NCBI GenBank assembly: GCA_903911355.1
Contig: CAIWDD010000124.1
Coordinates: 1-41,882 of the forward strand
DNA from: an uncultured Nodularia sp.
GTDB taxonomy: Bacteria; Cyanobacteriota; Cyanobacteriia; Cyanobacteriales; Nostocaceae
Reading direction: 5' to 3'
DNA length: 41,882 nucleotides
This document shows positions 22,763 through 31,061 of the stretch, piece by piece. The notes below the pieces were generated by a model. It had not been told where the DNA came from, ran no database searches, and saw only the letters and a program-made list of their open reading frames with translations. The number at the start of each line of letters is the position of its first letter. Positions within the stretch are counted from its first letter, which is position 1. A program made the position numbers and the translations under genes.

Positions 22763-24814
22763 TTAAAAACTACTTTCAACAATCGGAACTATAGGCTCAA
22801 ATGGTGGAGGCTCAGGATTAAGTAACTGCTCCCAATTCTTAATTTGCTGTTGCGCTGTATTATAAGCAGAACTACCTCGGGGAATTAACTTCGCCGTCTC
22901 AATCGCCCTGGCAAGATTAGAATTACTCTGAGAATTAGCAATGCTTAATAACTGCTGACTCCATTGGTTAACGGCCAAATTCACATCCATCCGTAAAGTG
23001 CTACTTCTGGGAACACGATTGGCTATGGCGATCGCTTGAGATAAAGCTTCTGGCGTACCCCCACCTGCTACCTGTTGCGCCCTAGCCCAGTTTTCTCTAG
23101 CACGGATTTGTCCTTGCCAATTACGTATATTGTTCCTAGCTTCCCCAGAAAGCGATCGCCCCGATGATGCAATCGGTTGTATTGTATTAATAGCAGCAGT
23201 AAAATTACCACCTTGGGCTAACATTCTGGCTCGATCTAAATATGGCTGATCTTGTGTGCGCTCAATGGTATCTGTCCACTGCCTAATTCTGCTCTGTGCC
23301 TCAGAATACAAAGCCCGACCCTCACGGATTTGTCTAGCTTGGGATATTGCGGCTTGCAAAGCATTAATATCATTTGAAGGCCATGCTAATTGTTGAGCGC
23401 GTTCTAAAATCGGTCTATCTTCAATAGTCTGAACTTGGTCATACCAACGGTTAATCTCTGTCCTCGCTTCCGAAGCCCGGGGACTATTACCAGAAACTAA
23501 CTGAGCTTCAGCAATAGCCGCTGTCAAGTCTTCGATTGTCCCTGGACTAGCAAGTGTCCGGGCTCTTTCCAAACGTGCCACATCTTTAATTTCCACTTGC
23601 CAACTAGCAATTAACGCCTGTGCTTCACCATAAATTGCTCTGGAAGCATCAACTTGTTGCGCCTCAAAGATTGCTGTTTCTAAACCAGAGACAGTACCAA
23701 TCCATGCATTCCTTTTGGCCTGAGTTAAGGTAATAAAGTCTTTCACTTCTACCTGCAATTGGGCATTATCTGGGATTTGTCTGGCAATATCTATAGCTGT
23801 CCCCGCATCCCTCCTATCCAGGCTTGCTTGTGCCAACTCCAGCATTTTTCGCCCAATTTCAGGAATCAACTCTTGTGCTTGTTGATAAAGGTAGCTTTCC
23901 GGACTGAGGGACTCAGAAAGTTCAATCGCCTTTAATAAGTTATCTGAAACTCTGGTATTTGCTAAACGTTCCGCATTTGCTAACTTATCAGCATCTTCCC
24001 TGGTTGATGTAATTAATTTATCTAATTGATTATACTTAACGCCAGACCAGTACTCATTATCTACACCCATTAACTGAGCAGCTAGCATAGATGCTGATTG
24101 CCAACGCTGTTGTTTTAGTTCCTCTTCAGTCTGCTTATATATGTCTTCCGCCTCAGACCAAATTAACTCCCATTTACTAACTTGTTCATCTACTAATTTA
24201 TAAGCTGCCAAATGTTTAGGTATCTGACGGACAGTAGCTATGGCATCCTCTAAATTACCTGACTGAAAACTCTCGTCTGCAATCCGTAAAATGTCTTTCG
24301 ACCATTCGGCAACAAAACGGTTAACTTCTCCCGCCAATGGGTGATCCTCTGATATTTTACTCACTAAAGCGATCGCTCGCAGTAAATCATCCACATTTTG
24401 CCCAGCAGCTAACTTCTGAGCGCAGTATAACCTCACTGAAGCGCTGACAAAAGGTCGAGAAATTGCAGTACAAGTGGGACTACTTGGTAGTTTCAGCAAC
24501 ACTGTCATTGCTACGAAACCGATACTACCAGGTATCAATGTTAATATTAATCCCCACAAAAACCAGTTTTTCATCCAGCCGGGCGACTTCCCAGACTTTT
24601 GACCGGGTACACTAGTTGCGGCTGACTGCTGATGTAAAGGTAATTCGTAACTGTCTTGTTGTTGTCGATTCACTGACTTAGAGGTTGAACCATTAGCCTG
24701 CACACCAAATGCTTGAGTTTCAGCGAATTGTGGCGTTGGGGATAAGCTTATCATATCATCTGGCTCTCCTGCTTTAGATGGAGGCCAATTTTCTAGAATA
24801 TCCCGCTGTGTCAT
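22763..24814 (-). CDS. Membrane-anchored helical-repeat protein, unknown function
   Basis: The 683-residue protein has a polar N-terminal region of about 80 residues, one membrane helix at about 84-107 (WFLWGLILTLIPGSIGFVAMTVLL) and a long alpha-helical C-terminal part. That part repeats a unit of roughly 60-70 residues built around 'AI..A..I......Y.EA...I..W' (for example AISQARQIREGRALYSEAQ and IAEAQLVSGNSPRASEAR). At least six units are visible between about 320 and 665. No catalytic motif is seen. Homologues in cyanobacteria are often labelled chromosome-segregation-like on weak grounds. The repeats suggest a scaffold or protein-binding role. Confidence 0.8.
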   Translation of the reverse strand: MTQRDILENWPPSKAGEPDDMISLSPTPQFAETQAFGVQANGSTSKSVNRQQQDSYELPLHQQSAATSVPGQKSGKSPGWMKNWFLWGLILTLIPGSIGFVAMTVLLKLPSSPTCTAISRPFVSASVRLYCAQKLAAGQNVDDLLRAIALVSKISEDHPLAGEVNRFVAEWSKDILRIADESFQSGNLEDAIATVRQIPKHLAAYKLVDEQVSKWELIWSEAEDIYKQTEEELKQQRWQSASMLAAQLMGVDNEYWSGVKYNQLDKLITSTREDADKLANAERLANTRVSDNLLKAIELSESLSPESYLYQQAQELIPEIGRKMLELAQASLDRRDAGTAIDIARQIPDNAQLQVEVKDFITLTQAKRNAWIGTVSGLETAIFEAQQVDASRAIYGEAQALIASWQVEIKDVARLERARTLASPGTIEDLTAAIAEAQLVSGNSPRASEARTEINRWYDQVQTIEDRPILERAQQLAWPSNDINALQAAISQARQIREGRALYSEAQSRIRQWTDTIERTQDQPYLDRARMLAQGGNFTAAINTIQPIASSGRSLSGEARNNIRNWQGQIRARENWARAQQVAGGGTPEALSQAIAIANRVPRSSTLRMDVNLAVNQWSQQLLSIANSQSNSNLARAIETAKLIPRGSSAYNTAQQQIKNWEQLLNPEPPPFEPIVPIVESSF

Positions 24815-24968
24815 CTCTCACACCAAAGTAGTTGAATAGTTAACTGTTCTATGCTGATAATTCCGATGCCGTCATAGTAACTCGTTGATAATTCCAAAGG
24901 TACCTGATTCAATATTCTCCGACTACAGATACCATGAAAATTATCATCTTTTTGTATTATTATAGACT

Positions 24969-25874
24969 TTAACCAGAAACCGAAGATTCTGTTTCCAAAT
25001 CAACAATTAATTTAGCTAACTGATTGCTACTTGCTTGATAAACCTCGCCGCAAAACTCACAAGTTGCTTCTGCACCATTATCTTTAATTATCATATCTTG
25101 CAATTCCTCCGCTCCCAGCATTTTTAATGCTCCTAGTACGCGGTCAAAAGAACAACCACAGTGGAAGCGCAACATTTGACGTTCCGGAAATATTGACAGA
25201 CCCATGTCTCCGAGTAAGTCATCAAAAATTTCTGGTAAAGTCTTACCAGCTTGTAATAATGGGGTAAATCCAGATAAACTAGATACACGAGACTCCAATG
25301 TTTCTACTAATGCCTCATCTCTGGCAGCCTTCGGTAAAACTTGCACTAGCAGTCCCCCAGCAGCAGTTACACCACTTGCTCCTACAAACACCCCTAAAAC
25401 TAAGGCTGAAGGTGTTTGTTCAGAATTAACTAAGTAATGCGCTACATCATCCCCTATTTCCCCCGATACCAGCTCCACGGTACTAGAGTAAGGGTAGCCA
25501 TAACCAATATCTCGCACTACATAGAGATAGCCCTTACCCACTGCACCCCCAACATCCAACTTACCTTTTTCATTGGGAGGCAATTCTACAGATGGGTTAG
25601 CCACATAGCCCCGTACTGTTCCATCTAAACCAGCATCTACCAGGATACCGCCCAGAGGACCGTCGCTCTTGATGCGGACATTCACTCTGGAACCGGGTCG
25701 CTTCATACTAGAAGCCATCAATAAGCCACCCGCCATAGTCCGCCCCAGTGCTGCTGTTGCCACATAGGACAGCCCATGACGTTGCCGTGCTTCTTCTGTT
25801 AAACGATTAGTAATAACACCTACAGCACGAATACCACCATCGGCAGCCGTGGCACGAATTAATTGATCAGCCAT
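24969..25874 (-). CDS. hslO: Redox-regulated chaperone Hsp33
   Basis: The 301-residue protein is a full-length Hsp33. The N-terminal domain (MADQLIRATAADGGIRAVGVITNRL...) is the substrate-binding core. The C-terminal redox switch keeps all four zinc-binding cysteines: Cys239 and Cys241 (HCGCSFDR), and Cys272 and Cys275 (CEFCGEVY). Oxidation releases zinc and activates holdase activity. The gene stands alone, 154 bp upstream of the helical-repeat gene on the same strand. Confidence 0.96.
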   Translation of the reverse strand: MADQLIRATAADGGIRAVGVITNRLTEEARQRHGLSYVATAALGRTMAGGLLMASSMKRPGSRVNVRIKSDGPLGGILVDAGLDGTVRGYVANPSVELPPNEKGKLDVGGAVGKGYLYVVRDIGYGYPYSSTVELVSGEIGDDVAHYLVNSEQTPSALVLGVFVGASGVTAAGGLLVQVLPKAARDEALVETLESRVSSLSGFTPLLQAGKTLPEIFDDLLGDMGLSIFPERQMLRFHCGCSFDRVLGALKMLGAEELQDMIIKDNGAEATCEFCGEVYQASSNQLAKLIVDLETESSVSG

Positions 25875-26032
25875 GAAAAACCTTACGTTTCTTAATAAGC
25901 CTACATTCTCTATTTTAAGTAGAAAACGACTCTCTGATTACGCCCTGTCCCATGCAGAATATGATTGTATTTGCAATACTAGAACTACAATGCACCGAAA
26001 TTCGGACTTAAACCTTAAATAATTATTAAGAA

Positions 26033-26410
26033 ATGCTTGGTAATTTTCAAAAAAGTCAACTCAGGATAGAAATCACAGCCTCCGCCAGTGCAATTCGTAA
26101 TAGTTTGCAACACCCCGAAAAACTAGCCCAATGGCTGGTAGGACAAACTTTTACCCCAGGAATGCCAGAAGAACTGCACACTGGCTTTCAGTTTACAACC
26201 TGGACTGGCCCAATTGCAATTCATCATCAAGTAGATGTGGCGAAACCTAATTGTTTGCGGTTGCTACTTAGTGGGGGTATTGATGGCTTTCATGAATGGT
26301 ACTGGGGAGAAGGTTGGGTTCAGTCCCGCTTGGAAGGGGTTTCAATTCTTCCTTTAAATCTAGGTCATACCCTAAGTTTGTTAAGTTTGCGGCAGTTTTT
26401 AGTCAATTAA
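26033..26410 (+). CDS. Conserved cyanobacterial protein, SRPBCC-like
   Basis: The 125-residue protein starts MLGNFQKSQLRIEITASASAIRNSLQHPEKLAQWL and contains alternating strands ending in a long helix (NLGHTLSLLSLRQFL). The pattern (strand, helix with 'HPEKLAQWL', strands, final helix) resembles START/SRPBCC ligand-binding folds. No catalytic residues can be named and the function is unknown. Confidence 0.65.
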   Translation: MLGNFQKSQLRIEITASASAIRNSLQHPEKLAQWLVGQTFTPGMPEELHTGFQFTTWTGPIAIHHQVDVAKPNCLRLLLSGGIDGFHEWYWGEGWVQSRLEGVSILPLNLGHTLSLLSLRQFLVN

Positions 26411-26524
26411 GTCAATTAATTAATGCCAAAGAGGCCTTTAATCACTTTTACACAAAAGCCCGTGATTAATCGCCTCCAGGAAAAACTGATCCTTAAATTT
26501 TCCCCCATGTTCCTTAACTGGTTG

Positions 26525-26950
26525 TCAGGTTGGTTTCACCACGAACACCGAACAATTAGCCTCCTCCACTACTTGAGTGCTCACAGAACCCAAAACAATT
26601 CGCTTCATCCCAGTTAACCCGCGACTACCAATGATAATTAGATCAGCCTTGTAAATGTTAGCAAGACGAATAATTTCTTCGGCAGGATCTCCTGTTACCA
26701 ATTCTAATTCACTCTTAAATGTTAATTTTTCCTTATAATTTAACAATAGTTTTTCAATATGGAAATCAGGCAGGTTGGAAGATTCTCGATGAGCGCTATC
26801 TATGGATAGTTGCATCTTTGATTCCGGCGTGGGAAATACATGACACAGAATGACCTTGGTATCACCGGAAAACACCAAGTCATTTAAAGTTTCAACGACT
26901 CGTTCTGCAATTTCCGATCCGTCAAGAGCTACCAAAACATTTTTTAGCAC
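26525..26950 (-). CDS. Universal stress protein (UspA family)
   Basis: The protein (141 residues) shows the UspA fold: KNVLVALDGSEIAERVV at the start and the ATP-binding signature GSRGLTGMKRIVLGSVS near the end, with VVEEANCSVFVVK closing the sheet. The start is chosen as GTG at 26948-26950, with GAGGAG at 26959-26964 at good spacing. An in-frame TTG at 26965 lies inside that ribosome-binding site and is not a real start. Confidence 0.9.
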   Translation of the reverse strand: MLKNVLVALDGSEIAERVVETLNDLVFSGDTKVILCHVFPTPESKMQLSIDSAHRESSNLPDFHIEKLLLNYKEKLTFKSELELVTGDPAEEIIRLANIYKADLIIIGSRGLTGMKRIVLGSVSTQVVEEANCSVFVVKPT

Positions 26951-27111
26951 CACTGATCTCCTCAAAGGTATAACCCTTTAATATAATTCCCCGATACAAG
27001 TTATTGTCACTTATAACCCTGCTCTATTGTGGCTACTGAGTGACAATCTTTTATTGTGCCTCCACTGAGTAAGTTTTTACAATAGATTATCCAAAAAATC
27101 AACCTTGATAA

Positions 27112-28413
27112 TTACTCTGGCTGCTGAATTCTCCGTCGCACTGAATCTCTATGAGATGGTAGTCCTTCCATTGTTGCTAAAGCGTCAATTGCCCCAGCTA
27201 CCTTTTCCAGTGCTGTCTGTGAGTATTGAATAATACTGGAATGTTTAAGAAAGGTTTCTACTCCTAAAGGTGAAGCATAACGAGCAGCACCGGAAGTCGG
27301 CAAGATATGGTTAGGCCCGGCCAAATAGTCTCCGAGGGCTTCTGGTGTTGAGTCCCCTAAGAATATTGCCCCAGCGTGGCGAATATCCGCAAGTAATCCC
27401 CAGGGATCTTGAACTTGTAATTCTAAGTGTTCTGGGGCAAATTCATTAGAAAATGCTGCTGCTGCCGATAAGGATTCTACAACTACAATTAAACCATAGT
27501 GGGCGATCGCCTTCTCTGTGTCTATCCGTCGTGGATGATCTACTAACTGTCTTTCCACTGCTACTTGTACGTTTTTGGCTAAAGCCGTATCTGTGGTCAA
27601 CAAAATCGCCGCCGCCATTGGGTCATGTTCTGCTTGGGCTAACAAGTCCACCGCCACATTTACAGGATTTGCTGTTTCATCGGCAATAATTAAAACTTCA
27701 CTCGGACCAGCTAGGGAATCAATGCCGACAGTACCGTAAACCAGTTTTTTCGCTAAGGTGACATATATATTCCCCGGACCAGTAATTACGTTCACTTTCG
27801 GAATCGTATCTGTACCATAGGCTAAAGCCGCGATCGCTTGTGCCCCTCCCACACGATAAATTTCTCTTATCCCCGCTTCTTGTGCAGCCACCAAAACAGC
27901 CGGGTTAATTGCTTTTCTGTTACCCTGTGGTGTTACCATTACTACACGTGGCACACCAGCGACTTTAGCGGGAATAGCATTCATAAGCACAGTACTCGGA
28001 TAAGCGGTGCGACCGCCAGGAACGTATAAACCAGCACAATCTACAGGAATATAGCGTTTGCCCAGCACGACATCATCATCACCAAAGTGTACCCAACTTT
28101 TCGGCACACGCTGCCGGTGAAATGCTTCAATCTTGCAGCTAGCCAACTGAATCGCCTGGAGTAGCTCCCGCGATACTTGTTGATAGGCTGCATCCATTTC
28201 CGAGCCAGTAACACGCAACTCCTCTGGTTTCAGGGTTTGGTTATCGAATTCAGCTGTATAATGCAAAACAGCTTTGTCGCCTTGGCGCTTCACTGCTTGC
28301 AGTACTTCGCGCACAGTTGCTTCTTTGTGAAGCACGTGTTCATCGTGAGTACGGTTGCAGATACGTTGCAGTTCTGATACAACATCTGCCTGCTGAGTAA
28401 TGATTCGCAGCAT
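27112..28413 (-). CDS. hisD: Histidinol dehydrogenase
   Basis: Catalyses the last two steps of histidine synthesis (histidinol to histidine, NAD-dependent, zinc enzyme). The 433-residue protein from the ATG at 28413 (MLRIITQQADVVSELQRI) is full length. Hallmarks are PVDCAGLYVPGGRTAYPSTVLMNAIPAKVAGVPRVVMVTP, YRVGGAQAIAALAYGT, ITGPGNIYVTLAKK, GPSEVLIIADE, AQAEHDP with zinc-ligand residues, and NEFAPEHLEL. An in-frame start at 28479 would add 22 residues not expected in the family. Confidence 0.96.
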   Translation of the reverse strand: MLRIITQQADVVSELQRICNRTHDEHVLHKEATVREVLQAVKRQGDKAVLHYTAEFDNQTLKPEELRVTGSEMDAAYQQVSRELLQAIQLASCKIEAFHRQRVPKSWVHFGDDDVVLGKRYIPVDCAGLYVPGGRTAYPSTVLMNAIPAKVAGVPRVVMVTPQGNRKAINPAVLVAAQEAGIREIYRVGGAQAIAALAYGTDTIPKVNVITGPGNIYVTLAKKLVYGTVGIDSLAGPSEVLIIADETANPVNVAVDLLAQAEHDPMAAAILLTTDTALAKNVQVAVERQLVDHPRRIDTEKAIAHYGLIVVVESLSAAAAFSNEFAPEHLELQVQDPWGLLADIRHAGAIFLGDSTPEALGDYLAGPNHILPTSGAARYASPLGVETFLKHSSIIQYSQTALEKVAGAIDALATMEGLPSHRDSVRRRIQQPE

Positions 28414-28993
28414 GGAGTAAGGATAATGCCAAAATTTAGGATATTCCCGCCTGAGAATTAGTCTTAACTCTTCAACCATGAGGTTATCAAGATCGTCCTA
28501 ACTCTCTTCTATAGCTTAACCTGGATTTTTTTTTAATACTTCCAAGGCTACCAACAGTAGTTTTCACTTAAAGTCTAAGCCTAGCTTACTGGCTACTTTT
28601 CACCAGAAAAGACCACGGTGGTTTTAACCACTAAGTCGCCTCCCTCTCAGGGCTAAACCCGCTGAGTTTCCCGCTTACCGCGATATTTTTATGAGTACCT
28701 TATCTTAACGTATTTTAGCCAATGAGTACACGCCAACGGTAAAGTTGTCAAGGATACTTTAATTCATCATGAGGCTTTGTGGAGTGACGCGGCAGACCAC
28801 AGTCAGGATAAATGGCTTAATAGCTTCACCCCTGTCTGTTCCATAGTCCTAATCCTACTTGCCACTGTCTACTGCCCATAGCGATAGCCATAGAAAAAGT
28901 TTTTTTTGATAAATTCTGACATTGGCAGTATGAGTGCTATATTAGTAAGTCTAGTAGTGTGTGTACATATTAATAGTATTTCTGGAATTGACC
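28414..28993. other. Divergent intergenic region hisD/rpsT
   Basis: About 580 bp without a gene. It contains a palindrome (GTGGTTTTAACCAC, 28618-28631) and a hairpin (CTCAG at 28646-28650 with CTGAG at 28662-28666, inner GGG/CCC), together a structured block at about 28600-28690. Downstream lies a candidate rpsT promoter, CTGACA (28916-28921) and TATATT (28938-28943) 16 bp apart. The structured block is not recognised as a known RNA. Confidence 0.5.
28916..28943 (+). promoter_or_regulatory. Candidate rpsT promoter
   Basis: CTGACA and TATATT with 16-bp spacing lie 51 nt before the rpsT GTG. They are a reasonable sigma70-like promoter for the ribosomal/RNA polymerase gene group. Confidence 0.4.
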
Positions 28994-29293
28994 GTGGCGA
29001 ATACAAAATCTGCTCTTAAACGCGCCCAAATCGCAGAACGCAATCGTCTGCGGAACAAAGCTTACAAATCAGCAGTAAAAACGCTGATGAAAAAATACTT
29101 TAGCGCTGTAGATGTCTATGCAGCTAATCCTAACTCAGATTTAGAGAAAGAGGTACAGGTGCGGCTGTCTGCGGCTGTCAGCAAAATTGACAAAGCAGTC
29201 AAGCGCGGTGTTCTACATCCAAACAATGGCGCTAGAAAAAAATCAAGACTGGCTCGCAAACTCAAGCCACTTACCCCAGGATCTGCTGAGTAG
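28994..29293 (+). CDS. rpsT: 30S ribosomal protein S20
   Basis: Starting at GTG 28994 the protein (99 residues) reads [19 protein letters not shown], the normal cyanobacterial S20 N-terminus. It is highly basic and helical and binds 16S rRNA. An upstream in-frame ATG at 28961 would add 11 hydrophobic residues not found in the family. In cyanobacteria rpsT heads the cluster rpsT-tatD-rpoB-rpoC1-rpoC2, as here. Confidence 0.95.
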   Translation: MANTKSALKRAQIAERNRLRNKAYKSAVKTLMKKYFSAVDVYAANPNSDLEKEVQVRLSAAVSKIDKAVKRGVLHPNNGARKKSRLARKLKPLTPGSAE

Positions 29294-29326
29294 TTCAAGT
29301 GTATGGCTTACGCCACGCTACTCTAT

Positions 29327-29355
29327 CAGTAATCAGTTACTCTGACTGATTACTG
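29327..29355. terminator. Perfect 11-bp inverted repeat between rpsT and tatD
   Basis: CAGTAATCAGT (29327-29337) and ACTGATTACTG (29345-29355) form a perfect hairpin with a 7-nt loop. There is no T-run, so it may act as an mRNA-processing or stability element that lets rpsT be expressed above tatD, rather than a true terminator. Confidence 0.5.
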
Positions 29356-29419
29356 GTCAGGGAATCATAAAAACCGATCTAGCATAAGGGTAGCCTTTGG
29401 CGTTGCGACATAAGAACTC

Positions 29420-30289
29420 ATGAGCAAAAAGGACAATGCAAGCCTCCCGCCCACGGGTGGTGTAAGTTTAATTGATACTCACGTCCATCTGAACTTTGAT
29501 GCCTTCCAGGGGGATTTAGCAAGAGTGCGATCGCGATGGCAAGAAGCAGGTGTAGTGCGTCTAGTACATTCGTGCGTCGAACCATCAGAATTTTCGGGGA
29601 TCAAATCCCTAGCGCACCAGTTACCGGAACTCAGCTTCTCCGTTGGTTTACATCCTTTGGATGTTGACAAGTGGGGGAGCGATACAGCCGCGCAAATCAA
29701 ATCTTTGGCTAGTTCTGAAGCGAAGGTGGTAGCCATTGGGGAGATGGGTATGGATCTCTATAAGGCAGATAACTATGCAGCACAGCGCATAGTTTTTGAA
29801 GCACAATTGGCGATCGCCAGCCAACTCAATTTACCGGTGATTATCCATTGTCGTAATGCCGCGCGGGAAGTGAGGGAAATATTGCTACAGTGGCGGGAAA
29901 AGATGGGAGAAATCCCCAGAGGTGTCATGCATTGTTGGGGTGGAACACCAGAAGAAACTCAATGGTTTGTGGACTTAGGTTTCTATATTAGCTTTAGCGG
30001 AACGGTAACATTCAAAAATGCCAAAGCCATACAAGCTTCAGCCGCGATCGTCAGAGGCGATCGCCTACTAGTGGAAACAGACTGCCCATTTTTGTCCCCC
30101 GTCCCTAAACGGGGTGAAAAGCGGAATGAGCCAGCCTATGTCCGTTATGTGGCGGAAAAGGTAGCAGATTTGCGTGGGGAGACCTTAGAAGCCATTGCTA
30201 CTCAAACTACTGAAAATGCTTGTAAATTATTTGGATTAGTGGGGGTGACCGGGTTACCAGATGTGAAACGTAGATATCACCTACCATAA
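29420..30289 (+). CDS. tatD: TatD-family metal-dependent hydrolase (DNase)
   Basis: The 289-residue protein begins the TIM-barrel with [14 protein letters not shown] (HxH metal ligands), continues with [18 protein letters not shown] (metal-binding Glu), [23 protein letters not shown] and [12 protein letters not shown]. All metal ligands of the TatD family are present. These proteins act as 3'-5' exonucleases in DNA quality control. It sits between rpsT and rpoB as usual in cyanobacteria. Confidence 0.93.
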   Translation: MSKKDNASLPPTGGVSLIDTHVHLNFDAFQGDLARVRSRWQEAGVVRLVHSCVEPSEFSGIKSLAHQLPELSFSVGLHPLDVDKWGSDTAAQIKSLASSEAKVVAIGEMGMDLYKADNYAAQRIVFEAQLAIASQLNLPVIIHCRNAAREVREILLQWREKMGEIPRGVMHCWGGTPEETQWFVDLGFYISFSGTVTFKNAKAIQASAAIVRGDRLLVETDCPFLSPVPKRGEKRNEPAYVRYVAEKVADLRGETLEAIATQTTENACKLFGLVGVTGLPDVKRRYHLP

Positions 30290-30303
30290 ATAGGGATATT
30301 ACT

Positions 30304-30352
30304 AAAGCCGCCCCTGGTGAAATTCCTCCCTTTTTGTGTGGGAGGCGGCTTT
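30304..30352 (+). terminator. Strong hairpin downstream of tatD
   Basis: AAAGCCGCC (30304-30312) pairs with GGCGGCTTT (30344-30352), with an extra inner pair CTCCC/GGGAG. The A-start and T-end fit a rho-independent terminator, bidirectional in form, though the T-run is short. It likely separates tatD from the rpo genes. Confidence 0.65.
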
Positions 30353-30772
30353 GATCAAGGTCTAACTCCGGCAGGACAAGGTTATGCTAAGATGAATCCC
30401 TCCAAAACTTGAATAAGCCATAATCAAAAAGGAAGGAACTACAAACTCTTAAGCTTGATTTTGTCATGCGATCAACTTGATCATCCCCCTGATCTCAACA
30501 AGCGGATTTTTTGACTTTATGACTAGTTTGGCAGTTTGACTTTCGCTGGTGACTTTGTTTAAAACTGCGCATGGAGCAATACTCAACCTATAGAAATTTG
30601 TTAAGGGTAAATCATGTCGCGTGTTATGGCGTGATGTGGGGTAGTCGATGGAAAGGGGGCAAAACAGAGCAACAAGGTGACACATCAATTTTAACGAAGT
30701 GCTATGCTTTTTACCTGTGTATAAACAGACAGATGTAACTATAAATGGTGCGTTAATGGGATGAGGAGAGAG

Positions 30773-30799
30773 ATGGTAAAAGTCCAGGCTTTTTTATGA
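30773..30799 (+). CDS. Tiny leader-type ORF in the rpoB leader
   Basis: ATG at 30773 encodes MVKVQAFL and a TGA, preceded closely by GAGGAGAG. The ribosome-binding site is good, but spacing is short (4 nt). It may be a translated leader peptide or chance. Confidence 0.25.
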   Translation: MVKVQAFL

Positions 30800-31061
30800 T
30801 ATCTAGTAGCTCTTCGTAAGTGATATTAGGTCCTTTAATTTCTGGATTTTAGCGCAGCTGCTAGGAAGATAAGTGAGCCAATTTAGCTTTTGTCAAAAAC
30901 TTTCTTTTTAGCTTAAATGGCAAGGTTTGTTTAGGTGTGGAAAAGGGAACAGGTCTTTCTAGGGGTGATAGATATAATACGCTGAGTTGGGGAATGGGGA
31001 AAAACCAGACTTTTCCAGGGTCTAATAAACAACTTTAGGTAGATTGATTGAGGGTAGGGTT

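Larger units (their letters stand above)
30290..31061. other. Long rpoB leader region
   Basis: About 770 bp between tatD and rpoB. It holds a strong hairpin (30304-30352), a tiny ORF with a ribosome-binding site (30773-30799), and a short run of the ggggaat heptamer near 30990. No clear promoter is asserted. The length suggests a regulated leader or a separate rpoB promoter. Confidence 0.5.

Noticed and set aside
30990-31010. Possible target for the orphan spacer at 22682 (minus strand TTTTCCCC near rpoB)
   Set aside because: Only the first eight bases match, the sequence is low-complexity, and the flanking bases are GGT rather than a GTH PAM.
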